A stretch of 64,000 nt of DNA from Adenophora triphylla var. japonica (Eukaryota > Streptophyta > Magnoliopsida > Asterales > Campanulaceae): assembly GCA_022495995.1 (NCBI GenBank), contig JAFEMH010005380.1, positions 62,001 through 126,000 of the forward strand. Reading direction: 5' to 3'. Positions 1 through 11,813 of the stretch are shown here, one piece after another. Below the pieces are notes generated by a model that saw only the letters and a program-made list of their open reading frames with translations, did no database searches and was not told where the DNA came from. The stretch's first letter is position 1. The number at the start of each line of letters is the position of its first letter. Made by a program: the position numbers and the translations under genes.

Positions 1-47
1 GATAAGAGTAAGGCTCCATATTTTGGCAGATGATCAAGTGATCGAGT

Positions 48-139
48 GGCTGAACCTATTTAATAGGCTACCTACGTATCCTTAAGAGGAATCAAGCCGC
101 CGTAGTTCGGGTCTTTCGACTATCTTTAGTTGTCGACCC
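48..139. repeat. Dispersed ~90 bp Tat-associated motif, copy 1
   Basis: The block contains GGCTACCTACGTATCC followed by AAGAGGAATCAAGCC and GTAGTTCGGG. Closely related copies lie at about 291-385, 1,178-1,246 and, more diverged, 6,011-6,075. Blocks like this are common around Tat/Ogre-type Ty3/gypsy elements of dicots (from memory, not searched). They mark the left 6 kb as one repeat-derived region. No coding role is visible. Confidence 0.6.
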
Positions 140-290
140 CGGAGTGACTGTTTTAGGATGTCAACTCGGCGAGCGAGTTCTACGCCGATTGCCGAAAGAA
201 ACTCCGTCGGGATAAGAAATGACCCTCTTCGGTCCGATGGCTAGGGTTGTATATCCGCTCCATTGGGGATAGGAATGACCATTTTGGTCT

Positions 291-385
291 CGGTGGCTGA
301 ACCTAATGATAGGCTACCTACGTATCCCAAGAGGAATCAAGCCGGCCGTAGTTCGGGTCTTTCGACTATCTTTAGTCGTCGACCC
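291..385. repeat. Dispersed Tat-associated motif, copy 2
   Basis: This is the second copy of the motif at 48-139. It ends at the start of the first minisatellite array. The two copies differ by a few substitutions and small indels. Confidence 0.6.
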
Positions 386-399
386 TACTGTTTTAGGAA

Positions 400-648
400 A
401 GTCATCCTAAGATTTGACTATTTTTGGGAAGTCACCCTATGGTCTGACTATTTTTGGGAAGTCGCCCTATGATCCGACTCGTTTTTGGGAAGTCACCCTA
501 AGGTTTTGACTGCTTGGGAAGTCGCCCTATGATCTGACTGTTTTTGGGAAGTCACCCTAAGGTCTGACTATTTTTGGGAAGTCGCCCTATGGTTTGACTA
601 TTTTTGGGAAGTCGCCCTATTACTTGACTATTTTTGGGAAGTCACCCT
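400..648. repeat. 30 bp minisatellite A (about 8 units)
   Basis: Units of 30 bp carry the core TTTTTGGGAAGTCRCCCTAW. The core recurs at 421, 451 and onwards with small length changes, and one stray unit lies near 1,280-1,305. On the element's strand (minus) this array is downstream of gag, where Tat elements are known to carry variable 3' UTR tandem repeats. Confidence 0.8.
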
Positions 649-700
649 AAGGGATGATTGCGATTTATCGCTTTCCTCGTGTTGTGTGTGATAGCATTTT

Positions 701-1090
701 AGGTGCCTCAAACCTTGATGATGGCGTCTTAGGTGCCTCGAACCTCGGTGATGGCGTCTCAGGTGCCTCGAACCTTGATGATGGCGTCTTAGGTGCCTCG
801 AACCTTGATGATGGCGTCTTAGGTGCCTCGAACCTCGACGATGGCGTCTTAGGTGCCTCGAACCTTGATGATGGCGTCTTAGGTGCCTCGAACCTCGATG
901 ATGGCGTTTTAGGTGCCTCGAACCTTGATGATGGCGTCTTAGGTGCCTCGAACCTTGATGATGGCGTCTTAGGTGCCTCGAACCTCGATGATGGCGTTTT
1001 AGGTGCCTCGAACCTTGATGATGGCGTCTTAGGTGCCTCGAACCTTGATGATGGCGTCTTAGGTGCCTCGAACCTCGATGATGGCGTTTT
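701..1090. repeat. 30 bp minisatellite B, 13 units
   Basis: Thirteen units of exactly 30 bp are present with core GGTGCCTCGAACCTTGATGA. Because 30 is a multiple of three and the unit lacks stops in some frames, both strands stay open across the array: plus reads a 10-residue repeat LGASNLDDGV and minus reads RHLRRHHQGS. I treat these frames as by-products of the period rather than genes. Variation is mainly T/C at a few fixed positions, suggesting recent amplification. Confidence 0.9.
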
Positions 1091-1177
1091 AGGATAGATG
1101 GTCCTCTAGTGGACTTCATTTGAAGGGATCGGTTTTACGTCCGCCGCCGAAGGAAAGGATGACCGTGCCGGGTCGAG

Positions 1178-1246
1178 TGGCCGGACTTAATGATAGGCTA
1201 CCTACGTATCCCAAGAGGAATCAAGCCTGGTCGTAGTTCGAAAATA
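1178..1246. repeat. Dispersed Tat-associated motif, copy 3
   Basis: Third copy of the motif at 48-139, lying between minisatellites B and C. It keeps GGCTACCTACGTATCCCAAG and the GTAGTTCG end. Confidence 0.6.
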
Positions 1247-1576
1247 GCCGATGGTCTTTGATGGTTTGACAAAGATTTGAGGTTTGACTTTTTGGGAAGT
1301 CGCCCTAAGATTTGATGATAATGTTCTTTTAGAAAAGTAGTTGATTAAGATATGCTTTCATACCGTGCGTGCTTACCCGTAGCCGAGGCTACGGCCGATG
1401 TTGATGAAGAGTTGTTAGGTTGCCGTTCGTGGGACGGTTTCGCCGACGATTTGCCGTCTTTGGAGGCATTTTGACCTGAAGGAGGAGTTTGGTTGAGTCT
1501 GCATCTTGCTGGTGATCGTCAAACTTGTAGAGGTTTTTGAGCTTGTCTTCACATTGGGACTTCTTGCTTTTGAGGA

Positions 1577-2232
1577 CTTGGTGTCTCTAACCGCATTGTA
1601 TTCGAGAATTTGGCATCTCTGACCGATTTGCATTTTGAGAGCTTGGCATCCCCGACTGAATTGCATTTGAGAACTTGGCGTCTCTGACCGTACTGTATTT
1701 GAGACCTTGGTATCTTTGACCGATTTGCATTTTGAGAACTTGGCGTCTCCGACCGTACTGTATTGGAGAGCTTGGCGTCCCTGACCGATTTGTATTGGAG
1801 AGCTTGGCGTCCTTGACCGATTTGTATTGGAGAGCTTGGCGTCCTTGACCGATTTGTATTGAGAGCTTGGCGTCCGACCGATTTCAGACGGAGGACTCGC
1901 GTCTCGACCGATTGGAGGACTTGGCGTCCGACCGATTTGTATTGGAGAACTTGGCGTCCTTGACCGATTTGTATTGAGAACTTGGCGTCTCGACCGATTG
2001 TATTGGAGAACTTGGCGTCTCTGACCGAATTGTATTGGAGAGCTTGGCGTCCCTGACCGAATTGTATTGGAGAACTTGGCGTCCCTGACCGAATTGTATT
2101 GGAGAACTTGGCGTCCTTGACCTGATTGTATTGGAGAACTTGGCGTCCTTGACCTGATTGTATTGGAGGACTTGGCGTCCTTGACCGATTTGCGTTTTGA
2201 GAACTTGGCGTCTCTGACCGATTTGTAGACAC
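1577..2232. repeat. 32 bp minisatellite C (about 20 units)
   Basis: Units with core CTTGGCGTCCCTGACCGA followed by TTTGTATTGGAGA have a 32 bp period, for example starts at 2,043 and 2,075. Several units are shortened by about 5-6 bp around 1,870-1,990. The period is not a multiple of three, so overlapping minus-strand frames of about 190-300 codons cross it and each reads a repetitive GRQVLQY-type peptide. Sequence is unrelated to arrays A and B. Confidence 0.85.
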
Positions 2233-2299
2233 TGGAGGCGGTCTTCATATGTTTGTGGATGTTGGGGACTGTTTTCATCCATTTGAGGTCGTCTTTGGT

Positions 2300-3590
2300 G
2301 AAGATCATCCTTGCCGAAAAGGGGGATTACGTTTGAATTCCTGCATTTGTTAGTGAAGAGGAAGATGCATATATGGCATTCATGATGGCGGATGCATGCA
2401 TAGAACCAAAAATGATTATGAGATGATGCGTTTATTTGCTTTCGAAGATGCACTTGGCCGTTTGGCAGGGAAATTACGATTTATGATTTTCAATCACTTA
2501 GGATTTTTCCTATTGATTCAAGTTTTGTGCATGCTACATGAGCCCTGGGGAGATTTTTGTGGGGATGCATGGTGATGAGAGGGGATATATGTGTTGTTGA
2601 CTGTTTGGGACAAGCTTTGAGCTGGTGGGGTGATATCCTTTAGTCGTGGACTGAATTGCATGTTATTGATGAGGTCAATTTTGATCTTGGGATGAAGTTG
2701 GATTTGAACCCCGGTCTCGATTGAAATTTCTTTCGCCCTGACATTTGAAGCCGACGCCGATGTGCTCTAGAATCAAAGCATGTTGACATGAATGAACCCT
2801 CTTTTGCTTGGGTTAGTTGTGATTTGACGAAATGCTGATATGAGGAGATTCCCAATGCTCAACTTTTGATGATGCAGAGTTGCCATATGCCAAGTTCTAA
2901 AGCCGAAACTCCAAGACAGCTTGTTGAGGTGACCGCACCTTTCTTCGAAGATAGGTGTGACTTGATAAAGCCCCATTCCATGGAAAAGACATGGCGAAAA
3001 CCACGGAATCTTTCTCTCGAATGATTTGATGAAGCCCCTGTGTTTGACAAAGCGTCACTACAGAGGTCCAGCTTAAAGGTTTGACCGACATACCGATGAA
3101 GTACCGAGCCAATCGATCAACGTGAGAGCCTTCAAGGTGAAGTTGTCATGAAGGGAGAAACCCATCTTTGATACCGACTATGAAACTAGAATCCTCTCTT
3201 CGAAGAGTGTCTTCCATATGGGAACCGTTAGCCATAGTGGCACTTGGCTTGTTCGTGGCTTCAATCATATTCACCCTACTTTTTTTTAGGGAATGGATTG
3301 TTGATCGTATTGGGTCCTTGGGGTCCCCTTTTCGATCGCTCTCACACCGCCCTTTTTCAGAGTCGTATGGAGGTGGAAGAAACCCGGGATCCGTAAGCGT
3401 GTGCGACAACTCGCCGCCGATTGTAAGCCCTCTCAAATTTAGCCCCTAATTGATCATTGCCCGTAGGTCCGGATAGGGAAATTGCTAAGTGAGGCCCTCG
3501 ATGTGGTTTCTGCGTGACTCGAAAGATGTCTAGTTGTTCCTCTTCAAAAGGAGGAGTTGCCATCTTGCTTGTAAAAGTCCCCGATGTTCT
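2300..3590. other. Anonymous degenerate sequence, no gene seen
   Basis: Only short open stretches on both strands, none recognisable. By position it lies between the gag relic at 3.6-4.7 kb and the tandem arrays on the minus strand, so it is probably decayed Tat interior or 3' region. Confidence 0.4.
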
Positions 3591-3599
3591 CGTCTGACG

Positions 3600-4640
3600 C
3601 CGCATTGTTGTCTCGCAGTCAAATCTATTTGCTTCCCACTCCAAGTTAGCTAGTAATCTGGTTCCATGTATCCCCGGCCTCGGATTTTAAGCGGAAGAAC
3701 CATTTTAGAGCACCGGACTTCAAAGAGAGATCGAAATAGTCGCCCAACCGCCGATTGGCGCCCCTTTTGACCTTCATTGCCAAGGTATACGTGTCCAGAT
3801 GGGTTTTCGGGCATGCAAGGCCATCAAAGAGATCCAAATTAGGCATCTCGAATTTGTGGGGAACAAAGGAGTCCTGGTTCGTTGGTCGGAAAGCGCACTT
3901 CTTAACAAATCAATTCAAGAATCAGCGCTTTCATTTCCTTGTGTCGCTCCACGAACCAAGCCAAATGAGGGTCTTGTGGTGGAACCATGGCATTCAAACC
4001 AGCGACGGAGCTAGAGAGAGGAGCTACCACCGGCGGCAGCAGCGGAGGGAACGGTCGATCTGGGGACATAGGTGAAATCCTGTCCTTGGCCCGAATCGCC
4101 CCGGGGAGCTTGAGTAGGACCCTGGGCAAAGGGATAGAACCTCGCGGCTTGTTGTTGATTTTCAACCGGTCAAAGTAGGTGGAGGCAGCCCCGATGTGGC
4201 CGGATAACTTGGATTTCCAGAGTGGGGCCCGTAAGTAGGCTTAAGTGCGGGCTGCTGTCCCTGATTGTTGAATTGCATAGCTGAAGGTGCATGACCAGGG
4301 TACTGCGGTCCCGGTGATTCTCGATGAAACCGGGATGGAGGCTTGGTAACCCATCGAAGCCTTGAGTGAGGAATGGATTTGTGAAAGCCGTGTGAGGAGC
4401 GGCCGAGCTAGCGTCATTCTCGAGAAAGGGCTTCGACCGTTGCCCCGGGACTGCATCGTGGAAGCATTCCAAACCGTGCCGCGGAGGCCCCGATAGATTG
4501 GTTCCAAACCGAGGTGGGATTCCAATTTGCCGTGGTATTCCGAGGTAACCCCAACCATGAGAAGACATTCCGTATCGATTTTGCCCCCGCCGAGGAGCCG
4601 TGAACCGATCGGTCACGTTAGACTCGCATGGGTCCAAAAG
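3600..4640 (-). pseudogene. Tat/Ogre-type gag relic, cassette 3 (capsid part)
   Basis: The minus strand at 3,846-3,646 reads NLDLFDGLACPKTHLDTY and then GALKWFFRL, the hallmark start and central Trp-Phe motif of the Retrotrans_gag capsid domain of Ty3/gypsy elements. Upstream (4,165-3,902) it reads ...DPHLAWFVERHKEMKALI, a gag N-terminal coiled segment similar to pieces at 7.6 and 9.35 kb. Frames shift repeatedly and stops occur, so no complete protein is possible. This cassette is the only place where I see the capsid domain. Confidence 0.65.
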
Positions 4641-6010
4641 AGTCTCGTATTTGGGGTTTGCTGTCCCGTTGAGACGGTCATGAAGGGATCTTATGAGGCT
4701 TGTGCGGTGCCGGATTGGATATCTTGAACCGGGTCATTGCCAAGGCATTTCAAACCGATGTAACCGAGAAGCTCCCGATCGACCAGACCGAACCGCCGAG
4801 GCATACCAAACCGCGTGACATACCGAGCCGACCCCGACCGCTTTGAGGCATACCATACCGGCCCGAATCGGATCAAGTCAATTTGTTTCTCCAAACGATC
4901 TCCATCCCCATCGAACCGTGAATGTATATCAAACCGAGAAATTTGAAAGGATGGCCGATTCGCGAGTTGAGAAGAGTGTGAGGAAGGTGGTGGTAGTCCT
5001 GTCCGGCCAAGATAGGGATGGGGATCCTTTTCCTTTTCCATCTGGGGTTGAGGGCACCGTCAAAACCAAAATTCCCGACATCTTCCAAGGACGAACATCG
5101 AAACCTCATTCCGATTGGCACAAGGAGTTTTATGGACTCGGGTTCCAATATTAGTCATAGGAATATGATGAATTTCTGGTCTTGGTTAAAATTTCGTCCT
5201 CGTCCTTGGACATCAAAGAACTGCACTTGACTAGCCCATGACCAACATGGCGATCAAATCTCATCTTGCTTGGTGGAGCCTTGGTCTGAAGAGATGTATT
5301 AGCGAAGTCTTGATTCGGAAGAAGTGACTTGGCAAAGCCTCGGTCTCATGACTGTGAATCTGACACAATTAGAGAGGCTTCAACGTGGTAGGCACCGCAG
5401 ATCGATACCGAATGTAGACCCAACCCATCTTGTAGCAAAGTGAAGAACCAACGTTCTTGAATTATCATGTAGCAAAAGAGGCAACCCATCCTTCTATATT
5501 TACTTTATTATTTTATTTATTCAATTAGTCAACCGAAAGAAAAGACAATTTAGAAATGTATACCTGCAGGGGCGTATTTTCGAAAAGTGGGGACGAATCC
5601 CCGATTTGTATTATTTGATGGCCTCATTTGACGAAGGCACAAAAGAACTCGCTTTGGGTTTGATTCTTTTGAGAGAGCATAATAATAGAAGGGTTTGTAA
5701 AAGTGTATGGAAGCCCCCGCCGACGTAAAATTAGTGTTTAGCCTCTATTTTTCCTATAATGTAGAAAAAGAAGACTTGTCGAGACATCTCGAAAACATGT
5801 TTTATTCAAAATGATCACAAGATTGCTTAAAACCCTTTATTAATGTTCGTTATTCAACCCCTAATCTCGATATGAACAAACATTTTGATTAATCATGAGG
5901 AGAAAGTCAACCGACACCAAGAGTCGAAGTTGGCGAATGGTGAAGAGGGATCGTGTATAGGGAGAGGCTATTGGTGAGGCCGGATTTTCTCGGGATTTGA
6001 ATGTGTTTAT

Positions 6011-6075
6011 GACCTGACCATTTCGGTTGCCTACGTTCCCCTCATCATGAGGAGCTCAGTCGCCGTAGTTCGGGC
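6011..6075. repeat. Dispersed Tat-associated motif, diverged copy 4
   Basis: It retains GCCTACGTTCCCCTCATCAT and CGCCGTAGTTCGGG, matching the skeleton of the copies at 48, 291 and 1,178 but with many substitutions. Confidence 0.4.
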
Positions 6076-6393
6076 CTCGAACCGTGTTTGGCTTTAGAAA
6101 AGGGGTATGAACATTTGTGGTACTTTTGGTGAAAAGGCTCGGATAGGAAGTTTGGATGATAAGGTGCGGGCCTTGAGGTGATTCCTTGACAAGTCATTTT
6201 GAGCGATTCCGTTGCTTCGATCGTCGTCCTTCATCTGGGAGAGAGATTTTGGATGCAAACTTAAGGGCTTATGATATGTTTTTGTCGTTGCTTTAACCGC
6301 TCCCTTGTTGTCGATAACTTCCGTTCTTCGGGCTTTAATTTTGCCCATATGTCAAACCTTCCGATCGGCGGTGCTAGGTCCTTGGCCTCACTT

Positions 6394-6540
6394 TTTTTTG
6401 AAGCTTTTGTTTTTTTTTTTTTGAAGCTTTTTTTTTTTTTGAAGCTTTTTTTTTTTTGAAGCTTTTGTTTTTTTTTTGAAGCTTTTTTTTTCGAAGCTGT
6501 TGTTTTTTTTTTTTTTGGAGCTTTTGTTTTTTTTTTGAGC
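6394..6540. repeat. Poly-T/GAAGC low-complexity block
   Basis: Runs of 8-14 T are separated by GAAGC or GGAGC about eight times. On the minus strand it reads lysine-rich KKKAS repeats, which I take as low complexity and not protein. Confidence 0.85.
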
Positions 6541-7339
6541 ACTCCGAGGACGAAGGCAAGCTTCTACTTGAACTTTCTTGATGCATGGGGGCGGAGGCAA
6601 GCCCCTGTTTTTTTTGATATGGGGTCGATCTCCCGATGCTGAGTGTCCTTTTGTTGTCCCTTGATGTTGCCGCCTTCGTTGACTTGATCAAGGTGATGAT
6701 GGGGATATGTTTTGGAAAGTGTATGGCTTGATGGAGGCCTTTGTGAGGTGAGGAAAGTGTATAGGGAGGGCATTAGTTGACTTTCTCGCACCAATTAATT
6801 AAAATCTTAATCATTTCCAGAGATTATTTGTTGAAGCGATGCGAGTGATCATTTAAAATAAAACCGTTTCATTAAATGTAATGTAGGTGTGCAAATAATG
6901 TCTCAAGTCTAGCGAGAAAAGAAAAAGATTCTTTTATAGAAAACTTAAGATTAACTACAATGTCCAAGGAGGACTTGATTGAACGAAGAATGTACTAGAA
7001 CCTACGAAGGTTGACTAAAAGACTGCTTTTAATTTTAAAGGATGGGTAGCCCCTAGTCTAGCTACTCTTTGTTGTTGGACCGCCAAGACGCTTGAGCTTT
7101 CCATCTTTCTCGTTAACTTCGATTCCATTACCGCACCGAGGCAAAATCGGATTACGTGCCCATGATACGGTGGGAGCGGAGGAGTTTGAGGCCATGGAGC
7201 AGCTGGGCGAGCACAAGTTGTCCAAAGAAACGGGTCGGAAAAGTCACGGGGACGAACTTTGTCGACCGAGCATATTGATGGAAGGAAGTGAACCCGAGAG
7301 GACCTTGAGGGGTATTGGGCTCTGTTTGGGAGGATTCAA

Positions 7340-8050
7340 ATGCGCTCGGTTGTTTTGAGTGAAAGGGGTGATACTAGCCGATTGTGTCTTCGGGCCTTTC
7401 TCAAGCTTGAACCGGCATTAGACAAGTGTGCTCTGGGGCAAGTTGTCCTATCGGATTCTCTCACTTCGGGCACTTGAATTTTGCACGACGTAATCATTTC
7501 TTTGCCCGGTTCGACATCTTGGGTCAAAGGAGTGCTAGTACTTATCATAAGATCAAGCTTCTCCCGCATTTGTTTCACTTGCTCTATCAATATTGCCACA
7601 TGGGGATCAACGGGAACATTCGAGTTATCGGAACTCGCAACAAGACTCTTATCAAGAGGGAAACACAAATACAGACCTTGGTGAAACCGACGGGTGAATT
7701 CACTAAGTCCGGTAGATGACAACGGAAAACTTGTGGCATCCGGATTTTCTTTTAGCAACTCATGATCGCATTCAAAGTGGGTGTAGAGGCTTCGGAACAT
7801 AGCCACATAGCTCAAACCGATTATGTGAAGCTGGAGCATAAACCGGCAGGTGTATTGGCCGAAATTGAGGAACAGTGTGATGGAGCCCAACTCGTTCTGA
7901 GGAGCCGAGGGCGATGGAGCCCTAATGGCCTCGAGGTGGCCGGAAAGGGTGAAGAGGAATTGTCCTCGGCAAGGGATCATATGTGGATGGAGGGAGGTAT
8001 TGGCCGTGGGATGGAGAGTATTGGTTATAGGATGAAGGGACGAAATCACT
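7340..8050 (-). pseudogene. Tat/Ogre-type gag relic, cassette 2 (N-terminal part)
   Basis: A 237-codon open frame on the minus strand includes NVPVDPHVAILIEQVKQMRE. This parallels NVPIDSSKGLLVEPIKKVQE in the cassette at 8.66-10.31 kb, indicating that the two derive from one ancestor. No capsid or zinc-knuckle motif is in this frame. It is a duplicated gag N-terminal segment with no sign of a complete product. Confidence 0.5.
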
Positions 8051-8500
8051 GCTTCGAAGTCTCATCTTCGACCATGACCAGGGAACCATTCGCTTCAACT
8101 GTTACCCGAACTCCATGGCGGCGGAGAGCATTGATGAGCAGTGGTTACTGTTCTTCATGAATCTTATGGGCGCTTTCCAAAGCCAGACTAACTCTTCCTT
8201 CCTAATCATCGGATTTCTTGTACCCTTACTGCTCGCCAAATCTGCCATCGAGATCATTATCATCCCATTTAACCTTGGCGTCGGTCGTGAACTTATCGGA
8301 GGGCGAGAGTTCAAAGCATTTTACCAAATCCGGCTTTGCCATGGCCACATGCTTGTTGCGGTCAAACCATCCATTCTCAACATTTGTTGCTACTAAATCA
8401 TCCGGCTTGTCGTAGTCTGTTGAATTCACGAGTTTGAATCATAAAACTCAATCATGTTTACATTCGCGTTGTTTGGGAGATGATCATTGGCGGGGTTGAG
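8050..8500. other. Spacer between gag cassettes
   Basis: A 67-codon minus-strand frame at 8,429-8,226 (acidic, DNDLDGRFGEQ end) is the only open stretch of note and is not recognised. It lies in the position of post-gag sequence of the first cassette. Confidence 0.3.
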
Positions 8501-8514
8501 ATCACTGAGGCGAT

Positions 8515-8625
8515 CGAGTTTGCCCTTCTTAATCCATCCCTGCATCGCCTTTCTCAAAGCTATATGCTTGTCGGTCATATGACCGTGATGCTAATGGAAA
8601 GCACAATGCTTAGTGGTGTCAAAAG
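8515..8625 (-). pseudogene. Decayed second copy of the gag zinc-knuckle-like motif
   Basis: The minus strand reads TKHCAFH, a stop, HHGHMTDKHIALRKAMQGWI. The same motif occurs intact 300 bp upstream (at about 8,905-8,815) as KHCAFHDHYGHTTDNCIVLK. Cys and His spacing is partly lost (the last Cys is replaced by His) and there is an in-frame stop. A local tandem duplication of the gag C-terminus explains it. Confidence 0.6.
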
Positions 8626-8655
8626 GGATTTTGGGATCCTTGGGCCGATAGTTTC

Positions 8656-10312
8656 TCATGGGTTCGAGGAGACCTGCTCTAGCAAGCTATTTAAAACTTT
8701 GCTTAAGGGAACACCCAAATCCTCGGGATTCGAGATTTGGTCATTGACTTGGTCACCATTCTGAACAGGGTTTGCCGGTTTTGGTCCATTGGGGCGCTCA
8801 AGCTTGCCCGTTTCGATTAACCTTTGAACCGCTCTCTTCAAGACTATGCAGTTGTCGGTCGTGTGGCCATAATGATCATGGAAGGCGCAATGCTTACTCA
8901 TGTCGAGAGGTGCATTTGAGCTCCTTGGATGGTAGTCCTTGAGAGGCTCCAAAAGGCCTACCCTTACTAAGCCCTTGAAAATTAAGCCCATGGGCATCCC
9001 AAGATCATCAAAATGTTCTCGTTGCCTTAAAGGACCACCATTTCTTGGTTGCTTTTGGGGGCCGTCAATTGTACACAATGCCTTCTTTCCTTTACCGGAT
9101 GTCGGAGCCGTGTTGGAAGGGTAAGGTTTATAGCGGCGAGACATGTTCAGACTCGTAGTCTTTTCCCGTGCACGAACCCTTTTGATGTAATCATCAATGT
9201 AATCGTCGAGATTCGACCTTTTGTAAACTTCATTCGTGTCAGATACACAAGATTGATATGGTGAGATGGCCCGAGTCGAGCGATCGTCGATACTCTCGTT
9301 GCTAGGCTTTTCTTGTACCTTCTTAATTGGTTCTACCAATAATCCCTTGGACGAGTCAATAGGAACATTAGGATTGCATGACCCCGCCACAAGATTGGCA
9401 TTAGCAAACGAAACCACAGTAGGAAGTACTCTGGTGGGAGGAATGACAGTCTGAGCATTAAAAGCGTGGACCGTAATCTTCCTCATAAGGCCTGGCAATG
9501 GTTGCCGAAGATGAAGATATATGGCTCGTAATGGGTGGATACCAGGAGCAGTGAGTGCGGATCCGTAAGGCCGCTGAAAACATGAGGTTTGAGGCATCGT
9601 AACAGTAGGATTGAATGTGTCTTGACCGCACCGAGGAACATGACTGCAAGGGAAATGTGTATACTGTACTTGATGAGCGGAGCGGCTTGCGTAACGGCCG
9701 GGTGGAGGAATTTGATGAGGAGCATTTGACCTTGTCGGACTTCCCAACCGGAGGGCGGGGTAGAGCCCGATGAAGTGGTGATAAAGCCCGTGGCCCACGT
9801 GATCTTGCGATATCATGGGGCCGGTGTGCTTTGAGAATTGGAGGAAGCAAGCCGGCCCCCTCGAACCATGGAGCTCGAGAAACGAACTGTCCCATTCCGA
9901 GATGGTGACCCGAGCGACTGATGCGGTGAAGTAGTAAACCGGCCCCTTCCAAGTCTGCGGGCGAAAGATTGAGAATGACCCATTCCAAGCCGATTGAAAC
10001 CCAAAGGTGAAAGCGGGAGGTGCGGGGGAAGTTGACCAAGATCGATACGATGAGGCCGAGAGGCGTGTGAGTGATAGGCTTGGAGATGCTTGGCCCATTA
10101 GTAGTTCCACACGAAAGGGGACAGGGGCATTTGATGGTAGTTGGCATGCCAGGAGGGTAATTAGCTCCAATCTTCGCATCAACCGTAAAGGTTCCATTAG
10201 GGTGGTGAACAATTGCTAGCCCACGGGTTACGATACTTTCCAATAACCGACGATCCTGAGCCTCTTGATTTTGTCTTATCTGTTCCAACATCTCGATTCC
10301 ACTGTTCGGCAT
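8656..10312 (-). pseudogene. Tat/Ogre-type gag, cassette 1 (best preserved)
   Basis: Translation probably starts at the ATG at 10,312 (MPNSGIEMLEQIRQNQEAQD), a coiled gag N-terminus. The frame then shifts into a 518-codon frame ending at 8,656. Near the C-terminus the CAFHDHYGHTTDNCIVLKRA motif (CX2-3H...H...C) is the gag nucleocapsid-like signature of the Tat clade. The capsid core with the ALKWF motif is not found, so the cassette appears internally rearranged. It is oriented away from the LTR and PBS at 11.8 kb, as expected for the first gene of that element. Neither protease nor reverse transcriptase follows it inside the window. Confidence 0.65.
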
Positions 10313-11813
10313 TTTGCAGATTTTCGGGTGTGGAGTTGTACGTCCCCCACCGTTCTCCTCGAGTTGGTCATTCTGAAACTTTGAGCTGAAGCGAAGGAGG
10401 AAACCGATGAAGTATCGACTTCGGAATAGTAGAAATTTGAACAAACGATGACCAGGGTCTCGATCCAAACTTTGCTTGCTATGGAAGGCACAAAAGGGTG
10501 TGGTTCGGACTCGGAAAGCGAAACAGGTTGGTGTTTGGGCTTAGGGCTCATGCAACATGCGATTATTTGTTCATGTTTACTTAAAACACGTTTTATTAAC
10601 CTAATCGGTTGGAAAAGATTTCTCTTTTTTTTTCAAACTACTCGATTCTGGATCGGTGGGCCCCGTCACTACGTCTATAAGCCCCTCGTATTCCACCGTA
10701 TTTCGACCTCCTGTGGTGGACGGCCCAAGCGAGGGTCCTATAGGGCAAGCGGGTCCCACCGACCGAAAAGAAAACGATCCTAGAAGTCGGCGGGTAATCG
10801 AGTCTTGACGAGTATTCGATGTAAATTACGGACAAAGGCGACGTCAAAGTCAAGATCGTGTCCGAGGGCTCGACAAAAAGTCGGCATGATTTGACCGATA
10901 AATGTCCACAGTTGATCTTGACTTGTCGTCGCTTAAGCCGTAATCAGGCATGGAATAACCGTTAATCCTTGATGACTCGCTGTCATGCTTTGGGAGTCGC
11001 TGTATAATTTGTGCCGGGTGAGCCGGTCAAGGCGCCGGTCAATATCTTGGTCAAAGTCTGCGGCGGGAAACCGGCATGACTTCGACTGATTAGGGACCCG
11101 AAAGATATTGAGTCGGTATGCCGACAAAGGCTTGAAAGGAAAGGTCTATACACGAGACGGGGCATGACACGGACCCGGACTAAAAACCAACCGGGTCTCG
11201 GACAAAGTGTGTCACGGACAAGTGCATGGTCGACACGAGGCTCCATGGGATGTTTGGGTAGTCCTGTGCTCATCCGAGAGGCGTAATAAGACCAAACGGA
11301 CCGCGACAAGGATTTCCCCGGGTTAGGGACGTAGTGTGCAGTGTAAGGTCACGTGCGCGTAGTGTGCAAGCAGTCTATCTTCTTTTTCTGAGAAAAATAG
11401 AATTTTTTTTTTATGTGTCTTAAAAAGGCATGATGCATGATTTTTTTTTTTGAATTTTTTTTGAAAATTTTTTTTTTTGAAAATTTTATGAACACATAAG
11501 CACATAAGCACAAAAATTCCGACAGTTAGGGACATTATTCCGACAGTCAAAATTTTGACTTTTCCGAGGCGGCCAAAAACAAACACGAAAACTGTGCAAA
11601 AATCAACACACACAAAGCAAAGGATTTTTCAAATGTTGAGACGGAAGCTTGACCCTCAAACGCTTTTCGTTTTTTTTTTGAAAATAATGATACCGGTACG
11701 TGGGATTGTTAGACCACAATTTATCCCCGACTCGTGTTAGGAGGCGATAACGGGAAGTTTAATGGTTTCCACCAATATACCAAATATCATTTTTTTTTAG
11801 GAAAAGCTTATGT
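10313..11813 (-). other. Retrotransposon leader between PBS and gag
   Basis: There is no convincing coding sequence. The 10.65-11.3 kb part is GC-richer and resembles Ogre-type leaders. T-rich homopolymers occur at 11,400-11,480 and 11,670-11,680. On the element strand this is the 5' untranslated region downstream of the primer-binding site. Confidence 0.5.

Larger units (their letters stand above)
4640..7330. other. Degenerate retroelement spacer, no gene seen
   Basis: Short overlapping frames on both strands between 4.64 and 5.25 kb are proline/arginine-rich and unrecognised. An AT-rich stretch follows (about 5,480-5,880), then a diverged copy of the dispersed motif (6,011-6,075), the homopolymer block at 6,394-6,540, and unremarkable sequence to 7.3 kb. 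Confidence 0.4.

Noticed and set aside
628..1119. Overlapping 147- and 163-codon frames on both strands with 10-residue repeats
   Set aside because: Both arise from a 30 bp tandem repeat whose length is a multiple of three; no start context, domain or neighbouring gene supports a protein.
700..2230. CRISPR-like array
   Set aside because: Units are contiguous tandem repeats without unique spacers, in a plant nuclear context.
1415..2453. Minus-strand frames of 189-297 codons rich in GRQVLQY-type repeats
   Set aside because: Produced by the 32 bp minisatellite read in overlapping frames; no sign of selection on a protein.
6261..6600. Lysine-rich minus-strand frames
   Set aside because: Simple translation of a poly-T/GAAGC low-complexity block.
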